64,000 nucleotides of DNA from Streptomyces sp. MNU76 (GTDB taxonomy: Bacteria; Actinomycetota; Actinomycetes; Streptomycetales; Streptomycetaceae): contig NZ_JAJKLK010000006.1 of NCBI RefSeq assembly GCF_020982545.1, forward strand, positions 248,001-312,000, in the 5' to 3' direction. The number at the start of each line of letters is the position of its first letter. Positions within the stretch are counted from its first letter, which is position 1. The translations under genes and the position numbers were made by a program. Positions 7,198-15,288 of the stretch are shown here, in pieces. Below the pieces are notes generated by a model. The model saw only the letters and a program-made list of their open reading frames with translations, was not told the origin of the DNA and did not search any database.

Positions 7198-8754
7198 ATG
7201 TCGGCCGTGACCGGATCGCCGTCCTCACCCGGACCTGGCGCCGAGGGCAGTCCTCGCGACCAGGGGCTGGGTCCCCGCGCCGCCGCCGTGCTCGTGTTCG
7301 GGTCCTCGGCCGCGGTCCTGGTCGTCGAGATCGTCGCTCTGCGGCTGCTGGCGCCCTACCTCGGTCTCACCCTGGAGACCAGCACCCTGGTGATCGGCAT
7401 CGCCCTCACGGCGATCGCCGTCGGCTCCTGGCTGGGTGGGCGCCTCGCCGACCAGGTGGATCCACGGCGGCTCATCGGCCCCTCGCTCGGGGTGTCGGGA
7501 GCGGTCGTGGCGCTCACCCCCGCCGTCCTGCGCACCGCCGCGGAGTGGGCTCCGGCGTTGCTGCTGCTGATCGCGTCGCTGGCGATCCTCGTGCCGGGCG
7601 CGCTGCTCTCCGCGGTGACGCCGATCGTGACGAAGCTGCGGCTGACCAGCCTCGCCGAGACCGGGACGGTCGTCGGCCGGCTGTCGGGCGTCGGCACCGT
7701 CGGCGCCATCGTCGGCACCGTCCTCACCGGCTTCGTCCTCGTCTCGCGGTTGCCGGTCAGCGGCATCCTGATCGGCCTCGGCACACTGCTGGTGGTCGGC
7801 TCGGCGGTGGTCGAGTGGCGAACCCGGCGGTGGAGGGGGACCGGCACCCCCGCCCTGACCCTCGCGGTCGTCGTCGGCGGCCTCGGCACGGCGGTCGCGC
7901 CCGGCGGCTGCGACGCGGAGACCAGGTACCACTGCGCCCGGGTCGTCGCGGACCCCGACCGGGACAGCGGCCGCACGCTCGTGCTGGACGGCCTGCGGCA
8001 CTCCTACGTCGACGTCGACGATCCGACGTTCCTGGAGTTCGCGTACGTACGCGCCATCGCGTCGGCCGTCGACGCCGCCTTCCCCGAAGGTGAGCCAATG
8101 ACCGCGCACCACCTGGGCGGCGGCGGACTCACCCTCCCCCGCTACCTCGCCGCCACGCGGCCCGGGACGCGCAGCCTCGTGTCCGAGATCGACAGCGGGG
8201 TCGTCCGCATCGACCGCGAACGGCTCGGGCTGCGATCGGGCGCCGGGATCGACGTACGCGTCGAGGACGGCAGGCTCGGCCTGCGGGAACTGGCCGCCGA
8301 CAGCCGGGACCTCGTCGTCGGGGACGCCTTCGGGGGCGTCAGCGTGCCGTGGCACCTCACGACGGTGGAGGCGATGGCCGACGTACGGCGGGTGCTCGTC
8401 CCGGACGGCCTGTACGTCGCCAACCTCATCGACCACGGCGGGATGGACTTCGCGCGTGCCGAGGTGGCCACCCTGGACGAGACCTTCGAGCACGTCGCCG
8501 TCGTCGGCGAGCCCGCCGACATCGGCCTCGACACGGCCACCACCTCCGACGGCGGCAACCTGGTGGTGCTCGCCTCCGACCGGCCTCTCGACCTGCGCGC
8601 GACGCAGAAGGCGCTGGACGCCCGGCGCACCGGCTGGCGGACCACCACCGGCGACGACCTCACCTCCTGGATCGACGGCGCCCGTCCCCTCACCGACGAC
8701 TACGCCCCCGTCGACCAGCTCCTCCAGCCGTCCACCACACGACGCGGCGACTGA
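7198..8754 (+). CDS. Membrane-fused spermidine synthase-like protein
   Basis: 518 residues. Residues about 28-230 hold six to seven hydrophobic helices (LVFGSSAAVLVVEIVALRLL and onward). The C-terminal half is a spermidine-synthase/methyltransferase-like fold: GLRHSYVDVDDPTFLEFAYV, HHLGGGGLTLPRYLAA as the nucleotide-type loop, SEIDSGVV, then VGDAFGG. This is the fused transporter/spermidine-synthase architecture widespread in Actinobacteria. Whether it makes polyamines is doubtful; the substrate is unknown. It is divergent from the BlaI operon, with 240 bp between the starts. Confidence 0.85.
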   Translation: MSAVTGSPSSPGPGAEGSPRDQGLGPRAAAVLVFGSSAAVLVVEIVALRLLAPYLGLTLETSTLVIGIALTAIAVGSWLGGRLADQVDPRRLIGPSLGVSGAVVALTPAVLRTAAEWAPALLLLIASLAILVPGALLSAVTPIVTKLRLTSLAETGTVVGRLSGVGTVGAIVGTVLTGFVLVSRLPVSGILIGLGTLLVVGSAVVEWRTRRWRGTGTPALTLAVVVGGLGTAVAPGGCDAETRYHCARVVADPDRDSGRTLVLDGLRHSYVDVDDPTFLEFAYVRAIASAVDAAFPEGEPMTAHHLGGGGLTLPRYLAATRPGTRSLVSEIDSGVVRIDRERLGLRSGAGIDVRVEDGRLGLRELAADSRDLVVGDAFGGVSVPWHLTTVEAMADVRRVLVPDGLYVANLIDHGGMDFARAEVATLDETFEHVAVVGEPADIGLDTATTSDGGNLVVLASDRPLDLRATQKALDARRTGWRTTTGDDLTSWIDGARPLTDDYAPVDQLLQPSTTRRGD

Positions 8755-8815
8755 CTCCGCGCCGCCGGGGCGTACGCCGCCGGGCCGTCGCGCCCTTGGT
8801 CGTCGGCGCCGTCCG

Positions 8816-9352
8816 TCAGAGGCGCTCGTAGGTGGTGCCGGACTCGTTCCTGCGCAGCAGCCCCTCGTCCACCAAGGCGCGGCGCAGGCTCACCCAGTCG
8901 TCGAACCATTCGCCGCAGATCGCGTTGACCTTGGCCTCGGAGTACGTCACGTCGGGCGCGAACGAGTCCCGCACCACGGCCAGTACGCGGCCGCGCACCT
9001 CCGCGTTGCCCGGAACGGACGTGAGCCGGCCACGGCGGAAGTAGGAGCCCGCCCCGTCCCCGCCGCCCCGACCGGAGACCCTGACCTCGGCCTGGACCGC
9101 GAGCCGGAACGTGTCGTCGAGCAGCGTGTACGTGCGCGTCTCACTGTCGAAGGCGGCGATCCGGCCGTCCGTCAGCTTCCGCAGCGCGGCGGCGGCCGCC
9201 GGTGGGCGGAGCTTGGCCAGTTCGGCGACCTCGGCCACGGAGGCCGCGCCGAGGGCGAGGGCGGCGTAGGCGGCACGCCGGTCGTTCTGGGCGAGGAGAC
9301 CGACCAGGTCTCGGCAGGAGGGCGAATGGTCCTCGGTGGGGGCCGTGTTCAT
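8816..9352 (-). CDS. DUF2087-domain protein with N-terminal winged helix
   Basis: 178 residues. The N-terminal half (LVGLLAQNDRRAAYAALALG, then SVAEVAELAKLRPPAAAAAL) looks like a helix-turn-helix. The C-terminal half matches DUF2087: RRGRLTSVPGNAEVRGRVLA, FAPDVTYSEAKVNAICGEWF, LRRALVDEGLLRRNESGTTY. A role in transcription control is inferred from the fold. The start is the ATG at 9352; upstream in-frame sequence is not family-like. Confidence 0.75.
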   Translation of the reverse strand: MNTAPTEDHSPSCRDLVGLLAQNDRRAAYAALALGAASVAEVAELAKLRPPAAAAALRKLTDGRIAAFDSETRTYTLLDDTFRLAVQAEVRVSGRGGGDGAGSYFRRGRLTSVPGNAEVRGRVLAVVRDSFAPDVTYSEAKVNAICGEWFDDWVSLRRALVDEGLLRRNESGTTYERL

Positions 9353-9512
9353 GGTGTCCGTTCGGGGGGCGTGGTTCCGGTCGTGGTTCCGGTTGTCGTT
9401 CCGGGCGCCGATCGTCGTGGGAGCGTCGGGTGCGTCTACTCGTATCGCGATCCCATGCCGCCGTGGACAGCGATTTACGGTGAGTGGGCGCGTTTTCAGC
9501 CAGCGTGTCGGC

Positions 9513-9635
9513 CCTGCCACCCTCGCGCGGGTCGACCGCTGTGATCACCCCGAGCCGGTCCTCGACCGCCTGCGCCGCCTCCAGGCACATGTCCTCCCGG
9601 AACGCCCGCCCGACGAGCTGCACTCCCGCGCTCCG
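9513..9635 (-). pseudogene. C-terminal relic of an amidase-signature enzyme
   Basis: The minus-strand frame reads RSAGVQLVGRAFREDMCLEA, then AQAVEDRLGVITAVDPREGG. GVQLVGxxFREDxCLxAAxxxE near the end of the protein, followed by a proline-directed tail, is characteristic of amidase-signature family C termini. The catalytic Ser-Ser-Lys region is absent nearby, and the frame runs on into unrelated sequence without a family-like stop. It is best read as the tail of a deleted gene. Confidence 0.5.
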
Positions 9636-9652
9636 CGTCCGCGAGAGCTGAA

Positions 9653-9681
9653 GGGGCGGCCTCGTTCGCCGAGGCCGCCCC
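9653..9681 (-). terminator. Terminator of the DUF4232 gene
   Basis: Perfect 12-bp stem (ggggcggcctcg with cgaggccgcccc) and a 5-nt loop, about 70 nt past the stop codon of the minus-strand DUF4232 gene. The lack of a U-run is common in high-GC terminators. Confidence 0.65.
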
Positions 9682-9748
9682 CTGGGTCGGTCGATCCAGG
9701 ACCGGCCTGTCGGTGGGTCGGGTCAAGACCGGCCCGTGCCCACCGTTG

Positions 9749-10285
9749 TCACAGCCCGATCGGGTTGAGGTACGTCGCCGGGCGCGTGGCGCCGTCCTGC
9801 TTGAGGATCTGGCCGCCGAATGGCCACGTCAGGGTGAAGTGCTCCGTCTCGTTCGGCGGCGTGACCAGGAACTTCGACGGGACGAACTTCTCCGCCCGGG
9901 GCGTGGACGCGGCCACCGGGAGCAGGGTGATGCTGAAGTCCACCGTGTCCCCCTTCTCCAGGATCATCTTCGTGGGCTTCTGGGAGGAGCGCGCCAACGA
10001 CCAGGTGCCGTCGGTCGTCTGGGCGCCGACCATGTCGACCCCCGCGAAGCCGGACAGCGTGCAGGTGCGCTCACTCCGGTTGGTGAACCAGATGTAGGCC
10101 TGGGTCTGCTTCTCGGTCTGGTTCATCTCCGGCCTCGCGTCGCCCCCCAGCGCGAAGCCGGCCTTCAGGTCGGCGGTGTGGCAGCGGGTCGGCGCGGCCT
10201 GGGCGGCGGAGGCCGGTGCGGCGGCAGCGGCGGTGCCGGCGACGACGATCGCCGCCAGGGCCAGGGCGGTCAGCTTGCTCTTCAT
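9749..10285 (-). CDS. Secreted DUF4232 protein
   Basis: 178 residues with a Sec signal peptide (MKSKLTALALAAIVVAGTAA, cleavage likely after PASA). The mature part has the DUF4232 pattern: RCHTADLKAGFALGG, IWFTNRSERTCTLSGFAGVD, then LKQDGATRPATYLNPIGL. Two Cys in the mature chain probably form a disulfide. It is an extracellular protein of unknown function. The ATG at 10285 is preceded by gaggggaac; a 72-nt longer frame would disrupt the signal peptide. Confidence 0.85.
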   Translation of the reverse strand: MKSKLTALALAAIVVAGTAAAAAPASAAQAAPTRCHTADLKAGFALGGDARPEMNQTEKQTQAYIWFTNRSERTCTLSGFAGVDMVGAQTTDGTWSLARSSQKPTKMILEKGDTVDFSITLLPVAASTPRAEKFVPSKFLVTPPNETEHFTLTWPFGGQILKQDGATRPATYLNPIGL

Positions 10286-10381
10286 GAAGTGTCGGGTTCC
10301 CCTCGCGTACGAATCGGCGCACATGGTCGGTGCGCGCCTGCGCCCCTGTAGATGCACGCCACACGGAAGAGGTTCGGTGGG

Positions 10382-10891
10382 TCAGGGAATCTGTGCGGCG
10401 ACAACGTAGGTTGGCTCAATTCCAGCTGTCTTCAGGTGAGTTGTTGCCTCAAGGGGCACCTCTGCCCACACCGTCTTGCCCATCGGGCGACGAGGCTCCG
10501 ATCCCCAGCGCACGGCCAGGACGTCCACCAGCAGCAGCCCTCGACCGGACTCGCCCTCGGGGTACGACGAGGGCGGAGCCGTGGGTGGCCGCTTCGCGGA
10601 GGCGGCGTCGGCGACCTCGACACGAACCAGCCCCGCCGCCAGGTCGAGGGCGAGCCGGAGACCGAAGTCCCGTCCGGGGACTCGGCCGTGCAGTACGGCG
10701 TTCGCGGCGAGTTCGCCGACGACGAGAGCGACGCTGCACGACACCTCGGACGCCGCCGGGTAGCCCCACTCCTCCATGTGCCTGACGGCGAGGCGCCGGG
10801 CAAGCCGCGCACCTCGCGGAGAGGAGACGAACCGCTGGGCGACCACGGGGAGTCCTGGTTCGTCCGACGGGGTGGTGGTTGCTGTCAGCAC
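10382..10891 (-). CDS. RsbW-like ATP-binding regulatory protein (WhiJ/AbaA-type locus)
   Basis: 169 residues with a single HATPase domain: VALVVGELAANAVLHGRVPG is the N-box, followed by VRVEVADA and ESGRGLLLVDVLAVRWGSEP (G-box), as in anti-sigma-factor kinases. There is no sensor or phosphoacceptor domain. It is divergent from an XRE-DUF5753 gene and a DUF397 gene; these three families recur together in Streptomyces developmental loci related to whiJ/abaA. A role modulating the partner regulator or a sigma factor is inference. Confidence 0.85.
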   Translation of the reverse strand: MLTATTTPSDEPGLPVVAQRFVSSPRGARLARRLAVRHMEEWGYPAASEVSCSVALVVGELAANAVLHGRVPGRDFGLRLALDLAAGLVRVEVADAASAKRPPTAPPSSYPEGESGRGLLLVDVLAVRWGSEPRRPMGKTVWAEVPLEATTHLKTAGIEPTYVVAAQIP

Positions 10892-11037
10892 GGCTGGTCC
10901 GTCCTTGTCTGTCGAGCTGAGACATCTCGTGGCGTACGCGAATCGTCACGTTCCGTGTCCAAGAGTCGTCCGATCGCCCTACGCTCGACAGGTGACGCAG
11001 CCTTACTTTTCAGTCCGTAAGGAACGGAAGTGACGCT

Positions 11038-11985
11038 TTGGCCAACGGAATTGATCCCAGCTCGTCGATGGCGGCGCTGTTCGGCGCGCGAGTGCGCAGG
11101 CTCCGCACGGCGGCCGGACTGACACAGGCCGAGCTCGGTGACCGGACCCACGTGGTGAGCACGCGGATCACCCAGATCGAGCGGGCGTCCGGAGCGAAGC
11201 CGACGCTGGAGCTGGCGCGTGCGCTGGACACGGTCCTCGGCGCGGACGACTTGTTGGTGGACCTGTGGCCGTACGTGTACCGGGAGGCGTTCCCGGACTG
11301 GTCACGGAAGTTCATGGAGTACTCGGAGCGGGCGGTGGTCATCCGGCAGTACGCGGCGCATGTGGTGCCGGGTCTGTTGCAGACGGAGGACTATGCGCGG
11401 GCTGTTCTCAGCTTGGACGCTCTGTTGGACGGCGAGGAACAGTTGGAAGAGCGAGTCACAGCCCGTATGGGGCGGCAGGAGAGGCTGGGTTCGCCCGGTC
11501 GGCCGGAGCTGTGCGTGATCCTGGACGAGGCGGTACTGAGACGTCCCATCGGTGGCCACGCCGTGATGCGGAAGCAGTTGGCGCGGCTGCTCGACGCTGC
11601 CACGGAACGTCACATAGCTGTGCAGGCACTGCCGTTCGACCAAGGTGGGCATGAGGCCATGGGTGGCTCGCTGACGATCCTGACCCTGACGGACGGCTCA
11701 GAAGTGGCCTACACAGAGGGTTCGGACTATGGCCAATTGATCGAGGAGCCAGCCAACGTCAGTCGTTACAAGGTGATTTACGATCGGCTGCGGGCGGCAG
11801 CCCTGCCCCCTGTCATGTCAATCGACATGATCCGGTCCACGATGGAGGGCAACTACCGTGGCGCGAATCTCCCGTCTCGATCTGAACGGCGCCGCTTGGC
11901 GCAGGAGCAGCTACAGCAATCAGGCGGGGGGCGACTGCGTGGAGGTGGCCGGCGGGTTCCGAGAGTCCCTCGTCCCGGTCCGTGA
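11038..11985 (+). CDS. XRE-family regulator with DUF5753 (WhiJ-like)
   Basis: 315 residues from a TTG preceded by AAGGAACGGAAG. Residues about 15-70 are the helix-turn-helix (VRRLRTAAGLTQAELGDRTH, then VSTRITQIERASGAKPTLEL), and residues about 90-270 are DUF5753 (VVPGLLQTEDYARAVL, LDEAVLRRPIGG, MGGSLTILTLTDGSEVAYTE). The family usually ends soon after the MIRSTMEGNY region. Here translation runs on for about 40 Arg/Gly-rich residues, overlapping the DUF397 gene by 128 nt. It is probably a developmental or antibiotic regulator acting with DUF397. Confidence 0.88.
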   Translation: MANGIDPSSSMAALFGARVRRLRTAAGLTQAELGDRTHVVSTRITQIERASGAKPTLELARALDTVLGADDLLVDLWPYVYREAFPDWSRKFMEYSERAVVIRQYAAHVVPGLLQTEDYARAVLSLDALLDGEEQLEERVTARMGRQERLGSPGRPELCVILDEAVLRRPIGGHAVMRKQLARLLDAATERHIAVQALPFDQGGHEAMGGSLTILTLTDGSEVAYTEGSDYGQLIEEPANVSRYKVIYDRLRAAALPPVMSIDMIRSTMEGNYRGANLPSRSERRRLAQEQLQQSGGGRLRGGGRRVPRVPRPGP

Positions 11986-12082
11986 CAGCAAGGTCCCGCA
12001 CGGTCCGGAACTGTGCTTCCACGCCGCCTCCTGGGCCGCGTTCATAGGCGAGTTGAAAGCCGGGCCGCACCACCGTCCCTGA
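11858..12082 (+). CDS. DUF397 protein (WhiJ-locus partner)
   Basis: 74 residues from GTG 11858. The diagnostic pattern is complete: AAWRRSSYSNQAGGDCVEVA (W-SSYS-GGxCVEVA) and VRDSKVPHGPELCFHAASWA (RDSK-P-W). DUF397 proteins are coupled to XRE-DUF5753 regulators and can antagonise them. The gene starts inside the 3' end of that regulator in another frame, consistent with translational coupling. Confidence 0.9.
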   Translation: MARISRLDLNGAAWRRSSYSNQAGGDCVEVAGGFRESLVPVRDSKVPHGPELCFHAASWAAFIGELKAGPHHRP

Positions 12083-12364
12083 GGCGGCCGGGTACTGGTC
12101 GCCGTCCGTCTTCCGGGGTCACCGGGCCCTTGGCCGCGAGGGTCCGGCGGGCCGCTGACCTCCCCAAAGAACCGGGGAAAGAACTACCCGCCCACCCACC
12201 CTCCCTGGCCGCGAGGGCCACGTCACCCGTCCGGGTGACCGGCTTGCAGGCGCGGGATGCGGACGGTTACGTTCGCCGCGACAACCACACAAAGACATCG
12301 GCCCCCGGCCGGGACTGCAATCCCGATCGAGGGCCTGACCGATCAGGAAGCTCGAACCTTCCCA

Positions 12365-13276
12365 ATGGCTGATTCGCAGTCTAACGCGCCCCTGCGCGCC
12401 GACGCCGGAGTGCCCACCTCCGGTGTGATCCACGTACGCACCCGGCTGACGGCCGAATTCACGGTGATCTCCAACGCCCTCGCACAGCGGCGCGGCAGCG
12501 CGGTCACGGTCGGCGTCGCGACCTACATCTCCTCCCTGCCCACCGGCACCCCCGTGAGCATCACCGCCCTGTGCGCCCACTTCGACGAGGGCGAGATCCT
12601 CATCTCGCGAGCGCTCAGGGAACTGGAAGAGGCCGGATACCTGGAACGCCGCCGCGAGCGAACGCCCACCGGGCGGGTCCGCACCCGGACGTACTTCTAC
12701 GACGTACCCGGCGGCGAACCAGACCCGGACCCGGACCCGAGCGGGCCTCCCACTCCCCCCAAGCCTCGTCGCCCCCGCAAGCAGCCCGCCGCGGCCACGC
12801 CCGCACCCGCGGCCGGGGCCGTGCGGGACACAGTGGAGACGCCCGTACAGGCGGAGGTGAAGACGGAGGAGGCACCGGCCCCACTCACCGACGCCGACCC
12901 CCGAGCCATCGCCGTACTCGCCGGCCTCCGCCAGGTCGACCCCCGCCTCGTCCTGTCCGAACAGGAAGCCGCCCGCCTCGCCCCGGCCGTCACCCGCTGG
13001 CTCACGACAGGCCTGCTGCCCACCCAGATCACCGACCACCTCACCGCACGACTCCCGGCAGACCTCCTCGTCCGCCCGGTCGGCATCCTCGCCTACCGGC
13101 TGAAGGAAACTCCGCTGACCGCACCGGCACCGGCGACCGGAAGTCCCGAAACCCCAGAACGCCCGGTGATCCTGGAAATGCGCAACTGCGACGGCTGCGA
13201 CCGAGGCTTCCGCTCCGCGGGACACAGCCGCTGCCGGGACTGCCGGACCCGGAACCAACTCCCCGCGACCGGCTGA
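12365..13276 (+). CDS. Winged-helix DNA-binding protein with C-terminal zinc ribbon
   Basis: 303 residues. Residues about 20-110 form a winged helix (FTVISNALAQRRGSAVTVGV, then SITALCAHFDEGEILISRAL and EEAGYLERRRERTPTGRVRT). A Pro/Ala/Lys linker follows (about 115-170), then a helical domain, then a CxxC...CxxC pair (NCDGCDRGF, CRDCRTRN) that should bind zinc. The ATG at 12365 lies behind aggaagctcg; an upstream in-frame ATG at 12257 is possible. This type is common in Streptomyces; its targets are unknown. Confidence 0.75.
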   Translation: MADSQSNAPLRADAGVPTSGVIHVRTRLTAEFTVISNALAQRRGSAVTVGVATYISSLPTGTPVSITALCAHFDEGEILISRALRELEEAGYLERRRERTPTGRVRTRTYFYDVPGGEPDPDPDPSGPPTPPKPRRPRKQPAAATPAPAAGAVRDTVETPVQAEVKTEEAPAPLTDADPRAIAVLAGLRQVDPRLVLSEQEAARLAPAVTRWLTTGLLPTQITDHLTARLPADLLVRPVGILAYRLKETPLTAPAPATGSPETPERPVILEMRNCDGCDRGFRSAGHSRCRDCRTRNQLPATG

Positions 13277-13361
13277 GCCGGTGGCCGGGTGTGCGGTCCA
13301 CCCGCAGGTGGGAGGCTTGGTGTGGCACGATGCGAAATCTGATGCCAAGAGGAGGTGGGAC

Positions 13362-14018
13362 ATGGTCGACAGGTTCACGGACGGGCTTCTGACGCCCACG
13401 GAAACAGCTTCCTACCTTCAGATTCCTCAGTCGACCCTCGCCTCGTGGCTGAAGGCCAAAGTCGCCGGAGCACCACTGGTACACCAGGTGGAGCCCGTGC
13501 GGAAAGGGCAGCCCTCGGTGCCGTTCATCGCGGTGGCCGAGGCACACGCTCTGCGTTCCCTCCGTTCTCTGGGGCTCCGCATGAGCGAGATCAGGGAGGC
13601 GGCCGCCGCCGTACGGGACGCTCTCGACACTCCCTACGGCCTCGTCTCCAAGAGAATCGCCACGGACGGGGTGGACATCTTCATCGAGCACGGCTGGGGC
13701 GATCTCCGCAGAGCCCGCGACGGCCAGGTCCCCATCCACGAAGTCGTCTCCGACTATCTCCGCTACCTCACCTGGGAGCCGGGCGAGGACTTCCCCTCCA
13801 GCCTGCGGCTGCGGCAGTACCCGGCCTCCGTCCCCGTCGTGATCGACCCCAGGTTCGGCCACGGTCTCCCTGTCGTGGCCGCGAACCGCGTCACGGTCCA
13901 GGCGATCACCGACCTGTGGGAGGCCGGGGAAACCGTCGAGGACATCGCGTACGACTACGACATGACGCCTGAGCAGGTGGACGCGCTCTGCCAGGCAGTG
14001 GTGCACCTTGTCGCCTGA
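13362..14018 (+). CDS. DUF433-family antitoxin with N-terminal HTH
   Basis: 218 residues behind an ideal AGGAGGTGGGAC site. The N-terminal part (GLLTPTETASYLQIPQSTLA, then SWLKAK) is a MerR/excisionase-like helix-turn-helix. The C-terminal part (DPRFGHGLPVVAANRVTVQA, then LWEAGETVEDIAYDYDMTPE) is DUF433, the antitoxin partner of PIN-like DUF5615 toxins. The toxin frame starts immediately downstream but is broken, so this antitoxin may now act alone as an autoregulator. Confidence 0.85.
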   Translation: MVDRFTDGLLTPTETASYLQIPQSTLASWLKAKVAGAPLVHQVEPVRKGQPSVPFIAVAEAHALRSLRSLGLRMSEIREAAAAVRDALDTPYGLVSKRIATDGVDIFIEHGWGDLRRARDGQVPIHEVVSDYLRYLTWEPGEDFPSSLRLRQYPASVPVVIDPRFGHGLPVVAANRVTVQAITDLWEAGETVEDIAYDYDMTPEQVDALCQAVVHLVA

Positions 14019-14413
14019 GTCCTCCCCGAGTTCTTCCTCGACCGGAATCTCGGTCGCCGTGTGGCGGAGGGCCTGCGGGCCTGCGGGCCTGCGGGTGGAC
14101 GGTTCACCGCATCGGGGACGTCTTCCCGGACGACGGCCAGGACATCCCGGACGAGGAGTGGATCGCGCACGGTCTTGACCGCTCCTGGGTTCCGCTGTCG
14201 AAGGACGGACGGATCAAGACCCGCGACCTGGAGATCCGACCGGTCCTGGAACGCGAGGCGGTGCTGTTCTACCTGGACAACCAGCAGCTTCGCAGCGCCG
14301 AGATGATCGATCGCCTCGTCATGCACCGGAACGCGATCCACCGGGCGATCGAGAAGGGCGGGCCGACGGCCTACGCCGTACGGCACGACCGCATCGAACA
14401 CACCTGGCCGTGA
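14019..14413 (+). pseudogene. Broken DUF5615 PIN-like toxin
   Basis: Directly behind the antitoxin stop, one frame reads EFFLDRNLGRRVAEGLRACG (about 14028-14087). From 14096 another frame continues as WTVHRIGDVFPDDGQDIPDE, with EEWIAHGLDRSWVPLSKDG, KTRDLE and YLDNQQLRSAEMIDRLV, to a TGA at 14411. Together they make a normal DUF5615 toxin. The break is an 8-bp unit (gcctgcgg) present three times where two copies would keep the frame. In addition, the codon at the expected start (14019) is GTC, with no ATG/GTG/TTG between it and the antitoxin stop. Two lesions suggest genuine inactivation. Confidence 0.85.
14071..14094 (+). repeat. Three tandem 8-bp units inside the toxin gene
   Basis: gcctgcgg occurs three times head to tail (14071-14078, 14079-14086, 14087-14094). 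The unit length is not a multiple of three, so gain or loss of one unit switches frame; two or five copies give the intact toxin frame. Confidence 0.95.
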
Positions 14414-14667
14414 GCGGATGGGATGGCGCAGGAAGGTCGGCCACATGTGCGCCGTCGGTCACCGGCCGCCCCTTACCACCCGGCGAAGCCCGTGCCTGCC
14501 CTGTTATGCACCCCAATCGGTCACAACCTGACCAGCCGCACGCCCCCGGAACCTGCAGACGCCCTGCCTGAACCCGGGCCGGTAACAGCGGGCGTCTCGG
14601 ACCCTGACGCCGCCACCATGAGTCGACCGACATCACGAGTTCAAGTTCATTAGCCATGAACAAAAGC
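14414..14667. other. Short gene-free region
   Basis: Between the toxin relic and the terminator. No reading frame here has a ribosome site or a recognisable motif. Confidence 0.5.
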
Positions 14668-14706
14668 GTGGCCGTTGCTGTCCTGACTCGGGACGGCAAC
14701 GGCCAC
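14668..14706 (-). terminator. Bidirectional terminator
   Basis: A 16-bp stem (gtggccgttgctgtcc with ggacggcaacggccac, one G-T pair) and a 7-nt loop. Both flanks are U-rich in the outgoing direction (ctttctttct on plus, gcttttgttc on minus). It lies 13 nt beyond the minus-strand lipoprotein stop and can also end read-through from the toxin region. Confidence 0.85.
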
Positions 14707-14718
14707 CTTTCTTTCTGA

Positions 14719-15288
14719 TCACCCCACTCGGAGCTCCAGTTCGCAGCCCATCGTCTGAGTAAAGGTGTGTCCGTTCTGGCGGTAGGTGAACCGGCAGTCG
14801 CGCAGGTTCTCCTTCGGTGGAGCGGTGACTTCGAGCTCTGCGACGTAATACACGTCGCCTCCCGAGTCGGGAGCCAACTTCAGCGGGGCCTTTGCATAGT
14901 CCTTCAGTCTGGCGAAATCAGGGTTCTGCTGGTCGCCCTCTCTTGCCAGGAGCGGCATTCCGTCCGTGTCGTCCCGATGGTAGGCGCGGTACCGGACAAT
15001 CTTGATTCCGTCCGGCACTTTCACCACGGACGCGTCGATGACTTCCAGGGGGTCGTCGCTGACGTTGTAGGGAGGTGGAAGGGTGAACCACCACGTCTCA
15101 TCCACCTTCGCGCTGTGGTTGTCCGTGACGCCCTGCGCGATCATTCCCTCAGTGTAGAGAGCGTCACCAGTACGCGGCTGAACATCGGTCGTACGTTCAC
15201 AGGCCGCAGTCGCCAACATCAGCACGATCAGAAGTGCCGAAATCCTAGTTGGAGTAGAAAACGCCGGGCTTCGCATCAACCGGACCAT
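14719..15288 (-). CDS. Putative lipoprotein of unknown function
   Basis: 189 residues from the ATG at 15288, which follows ggggaaag; an in-frame ATG at 15276 is the alternative. A hydrophobic signal ends in the lipobox LATAAC, so the mature protein should be anchored by Cys on the outer face of the membrane. The mature part (DETWWFTLPPPYNVSDDPLE, then VVKVPDGIKIVRYRAYHRDD) has no recognised domain and ends with a short Cys-containing beta-rich segment. The gene overlaps the upstream truncated gene by 44 nt, suggesting a coupled pair. Confidence 0.7.
   Translation of the reverse strand: MVRLMRSPAFSTPTRISALLIVLMLATAACERTTDVQPRTGDALYTEGMIAQGVTDNHSAKVDETWWFTLPPPYNVSDDPLEVIDASVVKVPDGIKIVRYRAYHRDDTDGMPLLAREGDQQNPDFARLKDYAKAPLKLAPDSGGDVYYVAELEVTAPPKENLRDCRFTYRQNGHTFTQTMGCELELRVG

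Noticed and set aside
12119..13399. Minus-strand 426-codon frame over the winged-helix gene
   Set aside because: The plus-strand protein has a coherent fold and a zinc-ribbon end; the minus frame is Gly/Arg-rich shadow.
14071..14094. Reading the 8-bp repeats as a regulatory iteron
   Set aside because: They sit inside the toxin coding sequence and are fully explained by duplication of the codons for GLRACG.
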